Positions 1 through 9,121 of a stretch of DNA of 36,885 nucleotides are shown piece after piece. Each line of letters opens with the position of its first letter. Position 1 is the stretch's first letter. Below the pieces are notes generated by a model. It saw only the letters and a program-made list of their open reading frames with translations, ran no database searches and had not been told where the DNA came from. The stretch is from positions 1-36,885 of the forward strand of contig JBJKSD010000038.1 of assembly GCA_046704245.1 (NCBI GenBank), in the 5' to 3' direction. The DNA is from UBA660 sp046704245. GTDB taxonomy: Bacteria; Bacillota_I; Bacilli_A; RF39; UBA660. The translations under genes and the position numbers were made by a program.

Positions 1-1097
1 GAACTAATTATGATATAGAGATGTTATCAGAAACTGGATTCTGCAGTGGTATAGAAAATTATTCGCGTCATCTATCATTACGTGAAGAGGGAGAGACTCC
101 TACTACTTTAATTGATTTCTTTCCTGATGATTTTCTAATGATTATTGATGAATCACACGTCACGTTACCTCAAATTAGAGGTATGTATAATGGTGATAGA
201 GCTAGGAAAGAAGTATTAGTTGATTATGGTTTTAGATTACCTAGTGCTTTAGATAACCGACCATTAACTTTTAATGAATTTGAACAAAAAATAAATCAAA
301 TAATATATGTTTCAGCTACTCCTGGGGATTATGAACTAGCTAAAGTTAATGATGAAGTAGTAGAACAAATTATTAGACCTACTGGATTAACTGATCCGAC
401 TGTCGAAGTTAGAAAAAGTGAAGGTCAAATCGATGATTTAATTGATGAAATTAAGTTAAGAATTGATCGAAAAGAAAGAACTTTAGTGACTACTTTAACT
501 ATTAGAATGGCTGAAGAATTAACTAACTATTTAAAAGATATTGATATTAAAGTAGCATATCTTCATAATGAAATTAAAACTTTAGAAAGATTAAAGATTA
601 TTAGAGATTTAAGATTAGGTAAATATGATGTGTTAGTGGGTATTAATCTATTAAGAGAGGGATTAGATTTACCTGAAGTTAGTTTTATCGCTATTTTAGA
701 TGCTGATAAAGAAGGATTCTTAAGAAGTGAGCGTAGTTTAATTCAAATAATTGGTCGATGTGCTAGAAATGCTCATGGTCATGTTATTATGTATGCTGAT
801 AAAATAACTAATAGTATGCAAATAGCAATGGACGAAACAGCACGTCGTAGGACTATTCAAGATGAATATAATAAAGAACATCATATTATTCCTAAAACAA
901 TAGTTAAAGAAATAAGAGATGTTGTAACTAATAAAGTAGAAGAACAAGAACCAGTTATGATTAAGAGAAATCCTAAGAAACAACGTGAATTAATAGCTAA
1001 AGTAGAGAATGAAATGCGCGAAGCAGCTCGTGATTTAGATTTTGAAAGAGCTATGGAATTAAGAGATATATTATTTGAATTAAAGAGTGAACAATAA
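1..1097 (+). CDS. uvrB: UvrABC excinuclease subunit B, 3' part (5' end outside window)
   Basis: This is the C-terminal half of UvrB, the DNA-loading helicase-like subunit of the UvrABC nucleotide excision repair complex, which verifies damage and recruits UvrC. The frame is open from base 3 (the first two bases finish an upstream codon) and starts inside the family motif ETGFCSGIENYSRHL. The first in-frame ATG at 21 is internal and is not the real start. Helicase motifs of the second RecA-like domain are visible: a VSATPG stretch, NLLREGLDLPEV, and QIIGRCARN (motif VI, with the arginine finger). The last 40 residues form the UVR domain (AKVENEMREAARDLDFERAM) that contacts UvrC. About 365 codons are present of a usual ~660. 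The gene lies 54 bases upstream of uvrA, the usual Firmicutes order. The identification is firm; only the N-terminus is missing. Confidence 0.97.
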   Translation, partial: TNYDIEMLSETGFCSGIENYSRHLSLREEGETPTTLIDFFPDDFLMIIDESHVTLPQIRGMYNGDRARKEVLVDYGFRLPSALDNRPLTFNEFEQKINQIIYVSATPGDYELAKVNDEVVEQIIRPTGLTDPTVEVRKSEGQIDDLIDEIKLRIDRKERTLVTTLTIRMAEELTNYLKDIDIKVAYLHNEIKTLERLKIIRDLRLGKYDVLVGINLLREGLDLPEVSFIAILDADKEGFLRSERSLIQIIGRCARNAHGHVIMYADKITNSMQIAMDETARRRTIQDEYNKEHHIIPKTIVKEIRDVVTNKVEEQEPVMIKRNPKKQRELIAKVENEMREAARDLDFERAMELRDILFELKSEQ

Positions 1098-1119
1098 AAC
1101 TTTTTATTATTAATCTATG

Positions 1120-1128
1120 TGTTATAAT
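1120..1128 (+). promoter_or_regulatory. Extended -10 promoter before uvrA
   Basis: TGT immediately followed by TATAAT gives an extended -10 element about 25 bases before the uvrA start. No convincing -35 hexamer lies 16-18 bases upstream. uvrA may therefore be transcribed independently of uvrB as well as by read-through. Confidence 0.5.
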
Positions 1129-1151
1129 AAATATTCGAAAGAAGTGATACT

Positions 1152-3962
1152 ATGGATAAAATTATTGTCAAAGGTGCAAGAGAGAATAATTTAAAAAATA
1201 TAGATATAGCCATTCCTAAGAATAAGTTAGTAGTTATGACTGGCGTTTCTGGTAGTGGTAAGAGTAGTTTAGCGTTCGATACTATCTATGCTGAAGGACA
1301 ACGTCGTTATGTGGAATCATTAAGTGCTTATGCTCGTCAATTTTTAGGTAATACTGAAAAACCAGATGTTGATAGTATTGAAGGATTAAGTCCTGCTATT
1401 AGTATTGATCAGAAAGCTACTAGTAAGAATCCTCGTTCAACAGTAGGTACTATAACTGAAATATATGATTATTTAAGACTTTTATATGCTCGTATAGGTA
1501 TACCTTATTGTCCTATCCATAAGATTCCTATAACTAGTCAAAGTGTTGAAGAAATGGTCAATAAGATATTAGAATATGATTTAGGTACTAAATTAATTAT
1601 CTATGCTCCTGTTGTTAGAGGTGAAAAAGGTACGCATAAAGATCTATTGGATAATCTTCGCCGTGAAGGTTTTATTAAAGTGCGTATTAATAATGAAACA
1701 TATGATTTAAGTGATGATATTAATTTAGAAAAGAATAAAAAAGATAGTATTGATGTTATTATTGATCGTTTAGTATTGAAAGAAGATATTAGAGCTAGAT
1801 TAACTGAAGCTATTGAAACAGCTGTTAAATTATCTAAAGGTAAAGTATTAGTCGATATTATTGGTGATAAAGAAATATTATTTTCCGAACAATTTGCGTG
1901 TCCTTATTGTGATTTCTCCCTACCAGAATTAGAACCACGTATGTTTTCCTTTAATTCACCATATGGAGCATGCCCTGATTGTAAGGGATTAGGTTTTAAA
2001 TTAGAAATAGATGAAAATCTAGTTATTCCTAATAAAAATTTAAGTATTAATGAAGGAGCTATTACTACTTTTAATAGTTCTGATGCTTCAAGTATCTATT
2101 ATCAACGTTTAAAAACTTGTTGTAAGAAATATAACATCGATATGGATAGAAAAATAAAAGATTTAACTCGTGATCAATTAAATATTATTTTATATGGTAG
2201 TAAAGATAAGATGCATTTTACCTCAACCTCAAGAAATGGTAATACTTATAGTACTAATGGTTATTTTGAAGGCGTTATTAGTAATCTAGAACGTCGTTAT
2301 TTAGAAACTAAAAATGAATACGTCCGTTATTGGATTGAACAATATATGCGTGAAGGAGTATGTCCAACTTGTCATGGAGCTAGATTAGCTAATAGTATTT
2401 TATCAGTATTAATAGGAGATAAAAATATATATGAACTTACTATTTTTAATATTAGACAATTAATGGATTTCTTTAATCATTTAAAATTAACTAAAGAACA
2501 GACAGAAATATCTTATTTAGTAATTAAAGAAATAAAAGAAAGATTAAATTTTTTAATAAATGTTGGGTTAGAGTATTTAACTTTAGATCGTAGTTCTGGA
2601 TCATTATCAGGTGGTGAATCACAACGTATTCGATTAGCTACTCAAATAGGTTCACGTTTAACTGGAGTACTATATGTTTTAGATGAACCTAGTATTGGAT
2701 TACATCAACGTGATAATCAAAAATTAATTAATACTTTACTTAGTATGCGTGATATTGGTAATACTTTAATAGTAGTAGAACACGATACTGAAACTATGTT
2801 ATCAGCTGACTATCTGATAGATATCGGGCCAGGTGCTGGTGATAAAGGTGGTAAAGTAGTAGCTATGGGTACTCCCAAAGAAGTAATGCAAAATAAAGAT
2901 AGTATTACTGGTCAATATTTAAGTGGTATTAAAAGAATTGAAGTACCTAATAAAAGAAGAAAAGGTATTAATAAATATATCGAGATAATTGGGGCGGAAG
3001 AAAATAACTTAAAAAAGATCGATGTTAAGATTCCTTTAGGTAAATTTGTATGTATTACTGGTGTCTCTGGTAGTGGTAAAAGTACTTTAATTAATGAAAT
3101 ATTATATAAAGGTATTACTAATAGTCTTTATACTAGTAAAACCAAACCGGGTAAACATAAAAAGATTAAAGGTTTAGATAATATTGATAAAGTAGTCAAT
3201 ATTACTCAAGAACCAATAGGGCGAACACCACGAAGTAATCCCGCTACTTATGTAGGAGTATTTGATGGTATTAGAGATGTTTTTGCATCGACTAAAGAAG
3301 CAAAAATAAGAGGCTATAATAAAGGTAGATTTTCCTTTAATGTTAAAGGTGGACGTTGTGAAGCATGTAATGGTGATGGGGTTAAAAAAATAGAAATGCA
3401 CTTCTTACCAGATGTTTATGTGGCTTGTGAAGTTTGTCATGGTACTAGGTATAATAAAGAAACCTTAGAAATAAAATATAAAGGTAAAAATATTAACGAT
3501 GTTTTAAATATGCGGGTCGATGAAGCTTTAGCATTCTTTGAAAATATTCCAACCATTAAACATAAGTTACAAGTAATTCATGATGTTGGACTTGGTTATA
3601 TTAAATTAGGTCAAGGAGCACCTACTTTATCAGGTGGTGAAGCAAGTAGAGTTAAGTTGGCTAAAGAATTACAGAAAAGACCAACCGGTAAAACTTTATT
3701 TATCTTAGATGAACCTACTACTGGGTTACATACTGATGATGTCAAAAGATTACTTGCAATTTTACAGAAAATAGTAGATAATAATGATACAGTAGTGGTT
3801 ATTGAACACAACCTTGATGTTATTAAAGTAAGTGACTATATTATTGATTTAGGGCCCGAAGGAGGAGACTTAGGTGGTCAAGTTATCGCTTGTGGAACTC
3901 CTGAAGAAATAGGTCAAAATAAAAATTCTTATACCGGGCAATTTCTCAAAAATCTTCTATAA
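1152..3962 (+). CDS. uvrA: UvrABC excinuclease subunit A
   Basis: UvrA is the ATP-dependent damage sensor of nucleotide excision repair and forms a dimer that loads UvrB. The 936-residue product has the expected length. It shows two ABC ATPase modules: Walker A GVSGSGKSS near residue 31 with signature SGGESQRIRLA, and Walker A GVSGSGKST near residue 640 with signature SGGEASRVKLA. Each is followed by a Walker B ending in LDEP. Zinc-binding cysteine pairs are visible (CPYC with CPDC, a CPTC site in the UvrB-binding region, and CEAC with CEVC near residue 740). The ATG at 1152 has a GAAAGAAGTGAT Shine-Dalgarno region upstream and begins with the typical MDKIIVKGARENNL N-terminus. It sits just after uvrB and leads into the yvlD-lgt-trxB run with an 18-base gap. 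Nothing is missing or broken. Confidence 0.98.
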   Translation: MDKIIVKGARENNLKNIDIAIPKNKLVVMTGVSGSGKSSLAFDTIYAEGQRRYVESLSAYARQFLGNTEKPDVDSIEGLSPAISIDQKATSKNPRSTVGTITEIYDYLRLLYARIGIPYCPIHKIPITSQSVEEMVNKILEYDLGTKLIIYAPVVRGEKGTHKDLLDNLRREGFIKVRINNETYDLSDDINLEKNKKDSIDVIIDRLVLKEDIRARLTEAIETAVKLSKGKVLVDIIGDKEILFSEQFACPYCDFSLPELEPRMFSFNSPYGACPDCKGLGFKLEIDENLVIPNKNLSINEGAITTFNSSDASSIYYQRLKTCCKKYNIDMDRKIKDLTRDQLNIILYGSKDKMHFTSTSRNGNTYSTNGYFEGVISNLERRYLETKNEYVRYWIEQYMREGVCPTCHGARLANSILSVLIGDKNIYELTIFNIRQLMDFFNHLKLTKEQTEISYLVIKEIKERLNFLINVGLEYLTLDRSSGSLSGGESQRIRLATQIGSRLTGVLYVLDEPSIGLHQRDNQKLINTLLSMRDIGNTLIVVEHDTETMLSADYLIDIGPGAGDKGGKVVAMGTPKEVMQNKDSITGQYLSGIKRIEVPNKRRKGINKYIEIIGAEENNLKKIDVKIPLGKFVCITGVSGSGKSTLINEILYKGITNSLYTSKTKPGKHKKIKGLDNIDKVVNITQEPIGRTPRSNPATYVGVFDGIRDVFASTKEAKIRGYNKGRFSFNVKGGRCEACNGDGVKKIEMHFLPDVYVACEVCHGTRYNKETLEIKYKGKNINDVLNMRVDEALAFFENIPTIKHKLQVIHDVGLGYIKLGQGAPTLSGGEASRVKLAKELQKRPTGKTLFILDEPTTGLHTDDVKRLLAILQKIVDNNDTVVVIEHNLDVIKVSDYIIDLGPEGGDLGGQVIACGTPEEIGQNKNSYTGQFLKNLL

Positions 3963-3980
3963 TATATTAGAGGTGATTAT

Positions 3981-4406
3981 ATGAAAATAGTTGTTATTCA
4001 TAATAATCAATTAAAAATAAATGGTTTTATTGAATGGATCATGTATTTATTTGGTCATACCTTAGTATTGATATCAGTATCTTTATTATTTAAATCTTTA
4101 TATATAGATAATGCTTATTATGGTCTATATGCTTTATTAGCAACCTTTATTATTTCCATCTTAAATATTACTATTAAACCTATTATTGTATTATTAACGC
4201 TACCGATTACGGGGCTCACCCTAGGATTTTTCTATCCATTTGTTAATGTCTTTATCCTAAAAATAGCTGATTTTATCTTAGGTAGTCATTTTGAATTACA
4301 TGGTATATGGGTGGCTTTCCTTATTGCTTTATTAATTTCAGCTATGAATATTATAATGGAATATATGATTATCAAACCAATATTAAAAAGAGGTGAAATA
4401 ATATGA
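3981..4406 (+). CDS. YvlD-like small membrane protein (phage holin family IV type)
   Basis: A 141-residue membrane protein with about four hydrophobic segments. The middle part (NITIKPIIVLLTLPITGLTL, then FYPFVNVFILKIADFIL) is typical of the YvlD/phage-holin-superfamily-IV group, whose biochemical role is not settled; in Bacillus subtilis yvlD lies in the uvrA-yvlABCD-hprK-lgt region, so the neighbourhood is conserved. Compared with that region, hprK is absent here and the gene runs directly into lgt with a four-base ATGA overlap (its TGA stop overlaps the lgt ATG). The N-terminus carries about 15 extra polar residues before the first membrane segment. The start ATG follows AGAGGTGATTAT, a strong ribosome binding site. 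Family assignment is good; function is unknown, and a holin role should not be assumed from the family name. Confidence 0.8.
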   Translation: MKIVVIHNNQLKINGFIEWIMYLFGHTLVLISVSLLFKSLYIDNAYYGLYALLATFIISILNITIKPIIVLLTLPITGLTLGFFYPFVNVFILKIADFILGSHFELHGIWVAFLIALLISAMNIIMEYMIIKPILKRGEII

Positions 4407-5218
4407 ATGCAATAGCATTAGATTTAGGTTTTATCCAAATATACTGGTATTCAGTATTAATCTTTATAGCTCTTTTTATTGGTGGTATATTAGCAATAAA
4501 TGAAGGTAAAAAGCATAATATCTTAGATGACTTTATCGTCAATTTATTGTTCTGGGGTATTCCAATAGCAGTAATAGGAGCAAGATTATATTATGTCTTA
4601 TTTAATTTAAGTTATTATCAAAGTAATCCTATCGATATTATTAAAGTATGGGAAGGAGGCCTAGCTATCCATGGTGCTATTATAGCGGGCGTTCTATGGG
4701 TTATTATTTATACTATACGTTATAAAGTAAATACTTTTAGAATGTTAGATATTGTATCTATTAGTTTAATATTAGGTCAAGCCATAGGTAGATGGGGTAA
4801 TTTCTTTAATAAAGAAGCTCATGGTTATGAAGTGACACGTACTTATCTAGCGAATTTACATCTTCCTAATTTTATTATTGAAGGTATGAATATATATGGT
4901 AAATATTATCATCCCACTTTTTTATATGAATCATTATGGTCTTTTATTGGTTTTATTGGTTTAATATTATATCGTAATTATCGCTATATAAAGATTGGTG
5001 AACTAACAGCTATATATTTAATGTGGTATTCAGTAGGACGTTTCTTTATTGAAGGCCTTAGAACTGATAGTTTAATGTGGCATGGTTATCGAGTAGCTCA
5101 ATTAGTATCTATAATTTTATTTATAATTGGTTTAATTATATTGATGATAAGAAGAAGAGGGTCTCGTTTTAGTAATTTATATCACGAAGGAGATAATAGA
5201 CATGAAATACAATTTTGA
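4403..5218 (+). CDS. lgt: Prolipoprotein diacylglyceryl transferase
   Basis: Lgt transfers the diacylglyceryl group from phosphatidylglycerol to the lipobox cysteine of prolipoproteins at the outer face of the membrane, the first step of lipoprotein maturation. The 271-residue protein has the multi-spanning layout of the family, the signature GRWGNFFNKEAHG around residues 131-143, and a LAIHGAII segment carrying the conserved histidine. Substrates are encoded in this same window: the proteins at 8079, 23936 and 27234 have lipoboxes. Translation is probably coupled to the upstream yvlD-like gene (ATGA overlap at 4403-4406). The 3' end overlaps trxB by 17 bases. The C-terminus ends in an arginine-rich cytoplasmic tail (MIRRRGSRFS). 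Confidence 0.96.
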   Translation: MNAIALDLGFIQIYWYSVLIFIALFIGGILAINEGKKHNILDDFIVNLLFWGIPIAVIGARLYYVLFNLSYYQSNPIDIIKVWEGGLAIHGAIIAGVLWVIIYTIRYKVNTFRMLDIVSISLILGQAIGRWGNFFNKEAHGYEVTRTYLANLHLPNFIIEGMNIYGKYYHPTFLYESLWSFIGFIGLILYRNYRYIKIGELTAIYLMWYSVGRFFIEGLRTDSLMWHGYRVAQLVSIILFIIGLIILMIRRRGSRFSNLYHEGDNRHEIQF

Positions 5219-6119
5219 TGTAATTATAATAGGGGCTGGTTCGGCAGGAATGAGTGCCGCTATATATCTTAAGCGTTTTAATTTAAACGTTGTTATGATA
5301 GAAGCTAGTGCTCCAGGAGGCCAAATAAATAGAACGGCTAAAGTGGAAAATTATCCTGGGGCAGAAATGATCAATGGACCAGATTTAGCAATGCGTATGT
5401 TTCAACAAACGCAAAATTTAAAGATCGAATATCGCTATGGTAATGTTTTAGAAGTAAAAAAAGATGGCGATTTATGTGTTGTTAAAACTGATGTTGAAGA
5501 ATTAGTTAGTAGAGCTGTTATTATTGCTACTGGTAGAAGACCTAGAAAATTAGGAGTCGAAAATGAAGATCGATTAAGTGGTAGCGGTATTAGCTGGTGT
5601 GCTATATGTGATGGACCACTATTTAAAGATGAAGAAGTAGTAGTTGTAGGTGGAGGTAATAGCGCCTTAGAAGAAGGATTATATTTAGCTAATTTCTGTA
5701 AGAAAGTAACTATTATTCATCGCCGCGATAAATTTACTGGCGATAAAATAGCTCAAGATAAGGTATTAAATAATTCTAAAATAGAAATAAAATTTAATAC
5801 AGAAATTACTAAATTTAATGAAAAAGATCATAAATTAGATAGTATTGATATTATTAATAACACTACTAATGACAAAGATAATATTAAATGTGCTGGTGTC
5901 TTTATTTATATTGGTTTTGAACCAGTATCTGATATGGTTAAGAGTCTTCATATAACAGATGATAAAGGTTATATAATAGTTGATGAAAATCAACGTACAG
6001 TTATTAAAAATATCTATGCTTGTGGCGATGTTATTAAAAAAGAATTATATCAGATAGTTACTGCCACAGCTGAAGGTGCTAAAGCTGCCATGGCTACTAT
6101 TAAAGATTTAATACAATAA
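5202..6119 (+). CDS. trxB: Thioredoxin-disulfide reductase
   Basis: TrxB is the FAD- and NADPH-dependent flavoenzyme that reduces thioredoxin. The 305-residue product has the N-terminal FAD-binding GAGSAGMSAA motif (residues 11-20), the redox-active pair in WCAICDG (Cys133 and Cys136), the NADPH-binding GGGNSALEEG and the C-terminal FAD motif YACGDV. The ATG at 5202 lies inside the last codons of lgt and is preceded by GAAGGAGATAATAGAC, so the 17-base overlap is real and suggests coupled expression. The lgt-trxB adjacency is common in Firmicutes. A rho-independent terminator follows directly. The catalytic motif reads CAIC where many homologues have CATC, a conservative change that keeps both cysteines. 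Confidence 0.96.
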   Translation: MKYNFDVIIIGAGSAGMSAAIYLKRFNLNVVMIEASAPGGQINRTAKVENYPGAEMINGPDLAMRMFQQTQNLKIEYRYGNVLEVKKDGDLCVVKTDVEELVSRAVIIATGRRPRKLGVENEDRLSGSGISWCAICDGPLFKDEEVVVVGGGNSALEEGLYLANFCKKVTIIHRRDKFTGDKIAQDKVLNNSKIEIKFNTEITKFNEKDHKLDSIDIINNTTNDKDNIKCAGVFIYIGFEPVSDMVKSLHITDDKGYIIVDENQRTVIKNIYACGDVIKKELYQIVTATAEGAKAAMATIKDLIQ

Positions 6120-6142
6120 AAACAACCTTTTGGTTGTTTTTT
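6119..6142 (+). terminator. Rho-independent terminator after trxB
   Basis: AAAACAACC and GGTTGTTTT form a perfect stem with a TTT(T) loop followed by a T run, starting at the trxB stop codon. It closes the uvrA-trxB run. Confidence 0.85.
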
Positions 6143-6154
6143 AGTCATAAATTG

Positions 6155-6160
6155 TATAAT
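6155..6160 (+). promoter_or_regulatory. Possible -10 element before yvcK
   Basis: A TATAAT hexamer preceded by TTG lies 21 bases before the yvcK ATG, directly after the trxB terminator. A TTGTTT at 6134-6139 could serve as -35 but the 15-base spacer is short. Confidence 0.4.
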
Positions 6161-6181
6161 ATAGATAGTGGTGATAGAAGT

Positions 6182-7132
6182 ATGAATAAAAAAGTAGTAG
6201 TATTAGGTGGTGGAACTGGTCTATCAGTAATACTAAAAGGATTAAGAGAATTTCCTCTTGATATAACTGCTGTTGTTACTGTATCTGATGATGATAGTTC
6301 AACAGGCCGTTTAAGAAAAGAGTTTAATATACCAGCTATTGGTGATTTAAGAAATGTTATGATATCTTTATCAGAAGCTGAACCGATACTTCAAGATTTA
6401 TTACAATATCGTTTTCAAACAACTAGTGATTTAAATGGTCATCCAATTGGTAATTTATTATTAACAGCTTTATTAGATATAAATGGTAATTTGGTTGATG
6501 CTATTAGTTCTCTTAGTAAGGTATTAAACCTTAAAGGTAAAGTATTACCTCTTACCGAAGATTGTGTAACTTTAATGGCTGAAACTGAAGATGGTGAGAT
6601 CATCGAAGGTGAATCACATATTACTAAAGCAGGAAAAGAAATTAGAAAAATATATTATAAAGAAGAACCTGAAGTAGTACCTGAAGTAATAGATGCTATT
6701 ATGGAAGCAGATTTAGTTATTTTAGGTATCGGTAGTCTATATACTAGTGTTATACCTAATATTTTATGTGATAATATAAAGAAAGCTATAATTAATTCTA
6801 AGGCTAAGAAAATGTATATTTGTAATATTATGACTGAACATGGTGAAACCGATGGTTTTAAGGTTAGTGATTATATCAATGTGTTAGATAAATATATTGG
6901 TCAGGAATTCTTAGATGTTGTTATTGCTAATACTAAGAAGGTTGATACTGAAATATTAAAACGTTATAAAGAATTAGAACAAAGTGAAGAAGTATTACTT
7001 GATGCTGAAAATATTAATACAAGAATCATAAAAGAAAATTTAGTAGTTATCAGTGAAGAGAAGATGGTACGTCATGATCCTATGCGTACAGCCTTCTTAA
7101 TATTTTCTTATATAATAGAACAGGAGGAATGA
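6182..7132 (+). CDS. yvcK: YvcK family protein (gluconeogenesis factor, UDP-sugar binding)
   Basis: YvcK (CofD-like fold) binds UDP-sugars and in Bacillus and Listeria is needed for cell shape and growth on gluconeogenic carbon sources. The 316-residue product begins MNKKVVVLGGGTGLSVILKG, the glycine-rich nucleotide-binding start of the family, and contains VTVSDDDSSTGRLR and GDLRNVM further on. I chose the ATG at 6182, behind GTGATAGAAG. A longer frame opens from a TTG at 6134, but that start lies inside the trxB terminator hairpin and would add 16 residues ahead of the conserved N-terminus. In most Firmicutes the order is rapZ-yvcK-whiA; rapZ is missing here and the upstream neighbour is trxB. 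The gene ends two bases before the whiA start. Confidence 0.92.
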   Translation: MNKKVVVLGGGTGLSVILKGLREFPLDITAVVTVSDDDSSTGRLRKEFNIPAIGDLRNVMISLSEAEPILQDLLQYRFQTTSDLNGHPIGNLLLTALLDINGNLVDAISSLSKVLNLKGKVLPLTEDCVTLMAETEDGEIIEGESHITKAGKEIRKIYYKEEPEVVPEVIDAIMEADLVILGIGSLYTSVIPNILCDNIKKAIINSKAKKMYICNIMTEHGETDGFKVSDYINVLDKYIGQEFLDVVIANTKKVDTEILKRYKELEQSEEVLLDAENINTRIIKENLVVISEEKMVRHDPMRTAFLIFSYIIEQEE

Positions 7133-7134
7133 TA

Positions 7135-8070
7135 ATGTCATTTTCCACTCTAATTAAGAATGAAATAACTAAAGTAGATAATAGTAAGTCCGAAAATATT
7201 GCAGAATTATCAGCTTTTATTAGAAATAATATGGCTATCGATAATGGTATCTTAAATATATCAACGGAAAATGCTTCAGTAGCTAGACGAATCTTTAAAT
7301 TATTAAAAGATTTATATGATCTTACTAGTACTATTACTGTAAGAAAAACTAATTTAAAAAGACATAATGTTTATATATTATCAATATCTGATAAGGTAGA
7401 TAATATTCTAAAAGATTTATCCATTATTGATGAAGAACATCGTTATTTAATTAATCCTCAAGATTATATTATTAGTGATGATGAAGAAAGGAGAGCTTAT
7501 CTTAGAGGAATGTTTTTATCTAATGGTAGCGTTAATGATCCCAAGACCGCTCGTTATCATTTAGAGTTTTCTTTATCCCAGAAAGAACAAGCTAATTTTT
7601 TAAAAGAGTTACTTAATGAATATAATCTTAATAGTCGTATTTTTAAAAGAGATAAAGGATATATGATATATATTAAAGAAGCAGAGAAGATTAGTGATTT
7701 TTTACGAATGATTAATGCTTCTCAAGCAGTATTATATTTTGAAGATATTAGAATATATCGTGATCATAAGAATATGACTAATCGTTTAAATAATTGTGAA
7801 CAAGCTAATATTGATAAATCAATAAATACGGCTGAACAACAAGTAAATGATATAAATTATATCAAAGAAAATATGGATTTATCTCTATTAGATGATAAGA
7901 CTAAAGAAGTTTGTGAATATCGCTTAAAATATCCAGAAAGTTCATTACAAGAATTAAGTGATATTATTTCTATAGAAACAGGTACCAAAATAACTAAATC
8001 GGGGCTATATCACCGCTTTAGAAAGATAAAAGATATAGTTAAAAAGATTAAAAATAAAAACAAGAGTTAA
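7135..8070 (+). CDS. whiA: DNA-binding protein WhiA
   Basis: WhiA is a nucleoid-associated and transcription-related protein of Gram-positive bacteria, needed for sporulation septation in actinomycetes and linked to cell division in Bacillus. It combines a degenerate LAGLIDADG endonuclease fold without catalytic acidic residues with a C-terminal helix-turn-helix. In this 311-residue protein the segment RRAYLRGMFLSNGSVNDP is the worn-down LAGLIDADG helix and SSLQELSDIISIETGTKITK is part of the C-terminal HTH. Two ATGs compete: at 7129 the AGGAGG (7121-7126) is only two bases away, while at 7135 it is eight bases away, so I start at 7135 (MSFSTLIKNE, matching the usual MSF start). It follows yvcK directly. 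The stop lies within a terminator stem shared with the opposite gene. Confidence 0.94.
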   Translation: MSFSTLIKNEITKVDNSKSENIAELSAFIRNNMAIDNGILNISTENASVARRIFKLLKDLYDLTSTITVRKTNLKRHNVYILSISDKVDNILKDLSIIDEEHRYLINPQDYIISDDEERRAYLRGMFLSNGSVNDPKTARYHLEFSLSQKEQANFLKELLNEYNLNSRIFKRDKGYMIYIKEAEKISDFLRMINASQAVLYFEDIRIYRDHKNMTNRLNNCEQANIDKSINTAEQQVNDINYIKENMDLSLLDDKTKEVCEYRLKYPESSLQELSDIISIETGTKITKSGLYHRFRKIKDIVKKIKNKNKS

Positions 8071-8085
8071 TCTTGTTTTTATTTT
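8055..8085. terminator. Bidirectional terminator between whiA and the convergent lipoprotein gene
   Basis: AAAAACAAGA and TCTTGTTTTT form a stem around GTTAA, with an A run on one side and T runs on the other. It overlaps the stop codons of both convergent genes, so it can stop transcription from either strand. Confidence 0.85.
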
Positions 8086-8420
8086 GTTTTATAATCTCCA
8101 CATTCTAGATAAGCCGTATAAGTTAATTTACCATCTGCTGTTTTGACATGAACATACGAATTATCTTTACTACATTCTTTATCGGTTTTAGGATCTTTAA
8201 ACTTATTAGTTATATAGTTGCCGATATATAGATTATCTAATTTAATTGAGTAAATATTTTTTCCAGTTGGTACTAACTTAGGATTATTTTGCATAAATAC
8301 TTTGCTAGCCTTTACCATATCTTTTTCAATAGCATTATATTCTTTTAAATATTCAGCATCACTTTTACCACCACAGCCAGCTAATAAAAAAATAGATATG
8401 ATTACTAATAACTTCTTCAT
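8079..8420 (-). CDS. Small lipoprotein of unknown function
   Basis: A 113-residue predicted lipoprotein. The N-terminus MKKLLVIISIFLLAGCGGKS is a signal peptide with lipobox LAGC, so the mature protein would start at Cys16, be lipidated by Lgt and face outward. The mature part is mostly polar (DAEYLKEYNAIEKDM, then SIKLDNLYIGNYI) and has two further cysteines near the C-terminus (KECSK and LECGDY) that could form a disulfide. I do not recognise a family, though the ending LTYTAYLECGDYK looks like a short beta hairpin with a cysteine. The gene has its own strong promoter (TTTACA, 17 bases, TGG-TATAAT) and a ribosome binding site (AAGGAAGTGAAT before the ATG). It points toward whiA. Confidence 0.75.
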   Translation of the reverse strand: MKKLLVIISIFLLAGCGGKSDAEYLKEYNAIEKDMVKASKVFMQNNPKLVPTGKNIYSIKLDNLYIGNYITNKFKDPKTDKECSKDNSYVHVKTADGKLTYTAYLECGDYKTK

Positions 8421-8445
8421 ATATTCACTTCCTTATTCTACGATA

Positions 8446-8474
8446 ATTATACCAACTAATATTTTGAATGTAAA
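8446..8474 (-). promoter_or_regulatory. Promoter of the small lipoprotein gene
   Basis: On the minus strand TTTACA (8469-8474), a 17-base spacer and TATAAT (8446-8451) preceded by TGG form a near-consensus promoter with an extended -10, about 25 bases upstream of the ATG. Confidence 0.7.
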
Positions 8475-8495
8475 GAAGTAAATTAATATATCTAT

Positions 8496-9065
8496 TTATA
8501 ATATTTTATCAATAATACCATATGTTAATGATTCGTTAGCGTCCATAAAATAATCACGATCTGTATCTTTATCTATCTGTTCAATCGACTTATTAGTATT
8601 TTTAGCTAATAACACATTTAATTTACTTTTTAATTTTAAAATGCGTTCAGCAGCTATCTTTATTTCTACTGCTTGGCCTTGAACACCACCTAGTGGTTGA
8701 TGAATCATTATTTCACTATTAGGTAAAGCATATCGTTTGCCTTTTTCACCACTAGACAGTAAAAAGGCGGCCATACTAGCAGCCATCCCAATACAGATGG
8801 TTGAAATATCACTCTTAACATAGTTCATACAATCATAGATAGCCATACCAGCACTAGTAGAACCACCAGCACTATTAATATATAAATGAATATCTTCATG
8901 ATTTAATGAATCTAAATATAGGAGTTGGGCAATGATACTATTAGATAAAACATCATCTATTTCCCCACTTAATATGATTATTCGATCTTTTAAAAGTCTA
9001 GAATATATATCATAAGCTCTTTCGCCATAGTTTGAACGCTCTATTACTATTGGAGCTAAATTCAT
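8496..9065 (-). CDS. clpP: ATP-dependent Clp protease proteolytic subunit
   Basis: ClpP is the serine peptidase that forms the double heptamer chamber working with Clp ATPases in protein quality control. The 189-residue product has the full catalytic triad at the same numbers as the Escherichia coli enzyme: Ser97 in GMAASMAA, His122 in MIHQPLGG and Asp171 in DTDRDYFM. The oligomer-forming YINSAGGSTSAGMAIYD stretch is intact. There is no obvious propeptide. The start has a GGTGATATAA ribosome binding site (seen as TTATATCACC on the plus strand). It is a stand-alone gene, divergent from the nucleoside kinase at 9178. Because the window also encodes SmpB and tmRNA, ClpP may degrade tagged proteins, although the tag ending here is not the usual LAA. 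Confidence 0.97.
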   Translation of the reverse strand: MNLAPIVIERSNYGERAYDIYSRLLKDRIIILSGEIDDVLSNSIIAQLLYLDSLNHEDIHLYINSAGGSTSAGMAIYDCMNYVKSDISTICIGMAASMAAFLLSSGEKGKRYALPNSEIMIHQPLGGVQGQAVEIKIAAERILKLKSKLNVLLAKNTNKSIEQIDKDTDRDYFMDANESLTYGIIDKIL

Positions 9066-9121
9066 TTATATCACCTATAATTATAATAATTCAAATTGGT
9101 GTAAAATATGAAGGGAATTGT

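Noticed and set aside
6134..6181. Upstream TTG start extending yvcK by 16 residues
   Set aside because: The TTG lies in the trxB terminator hairpin, and the extension lies before the conserved MNKKVVVLGGGTG start.
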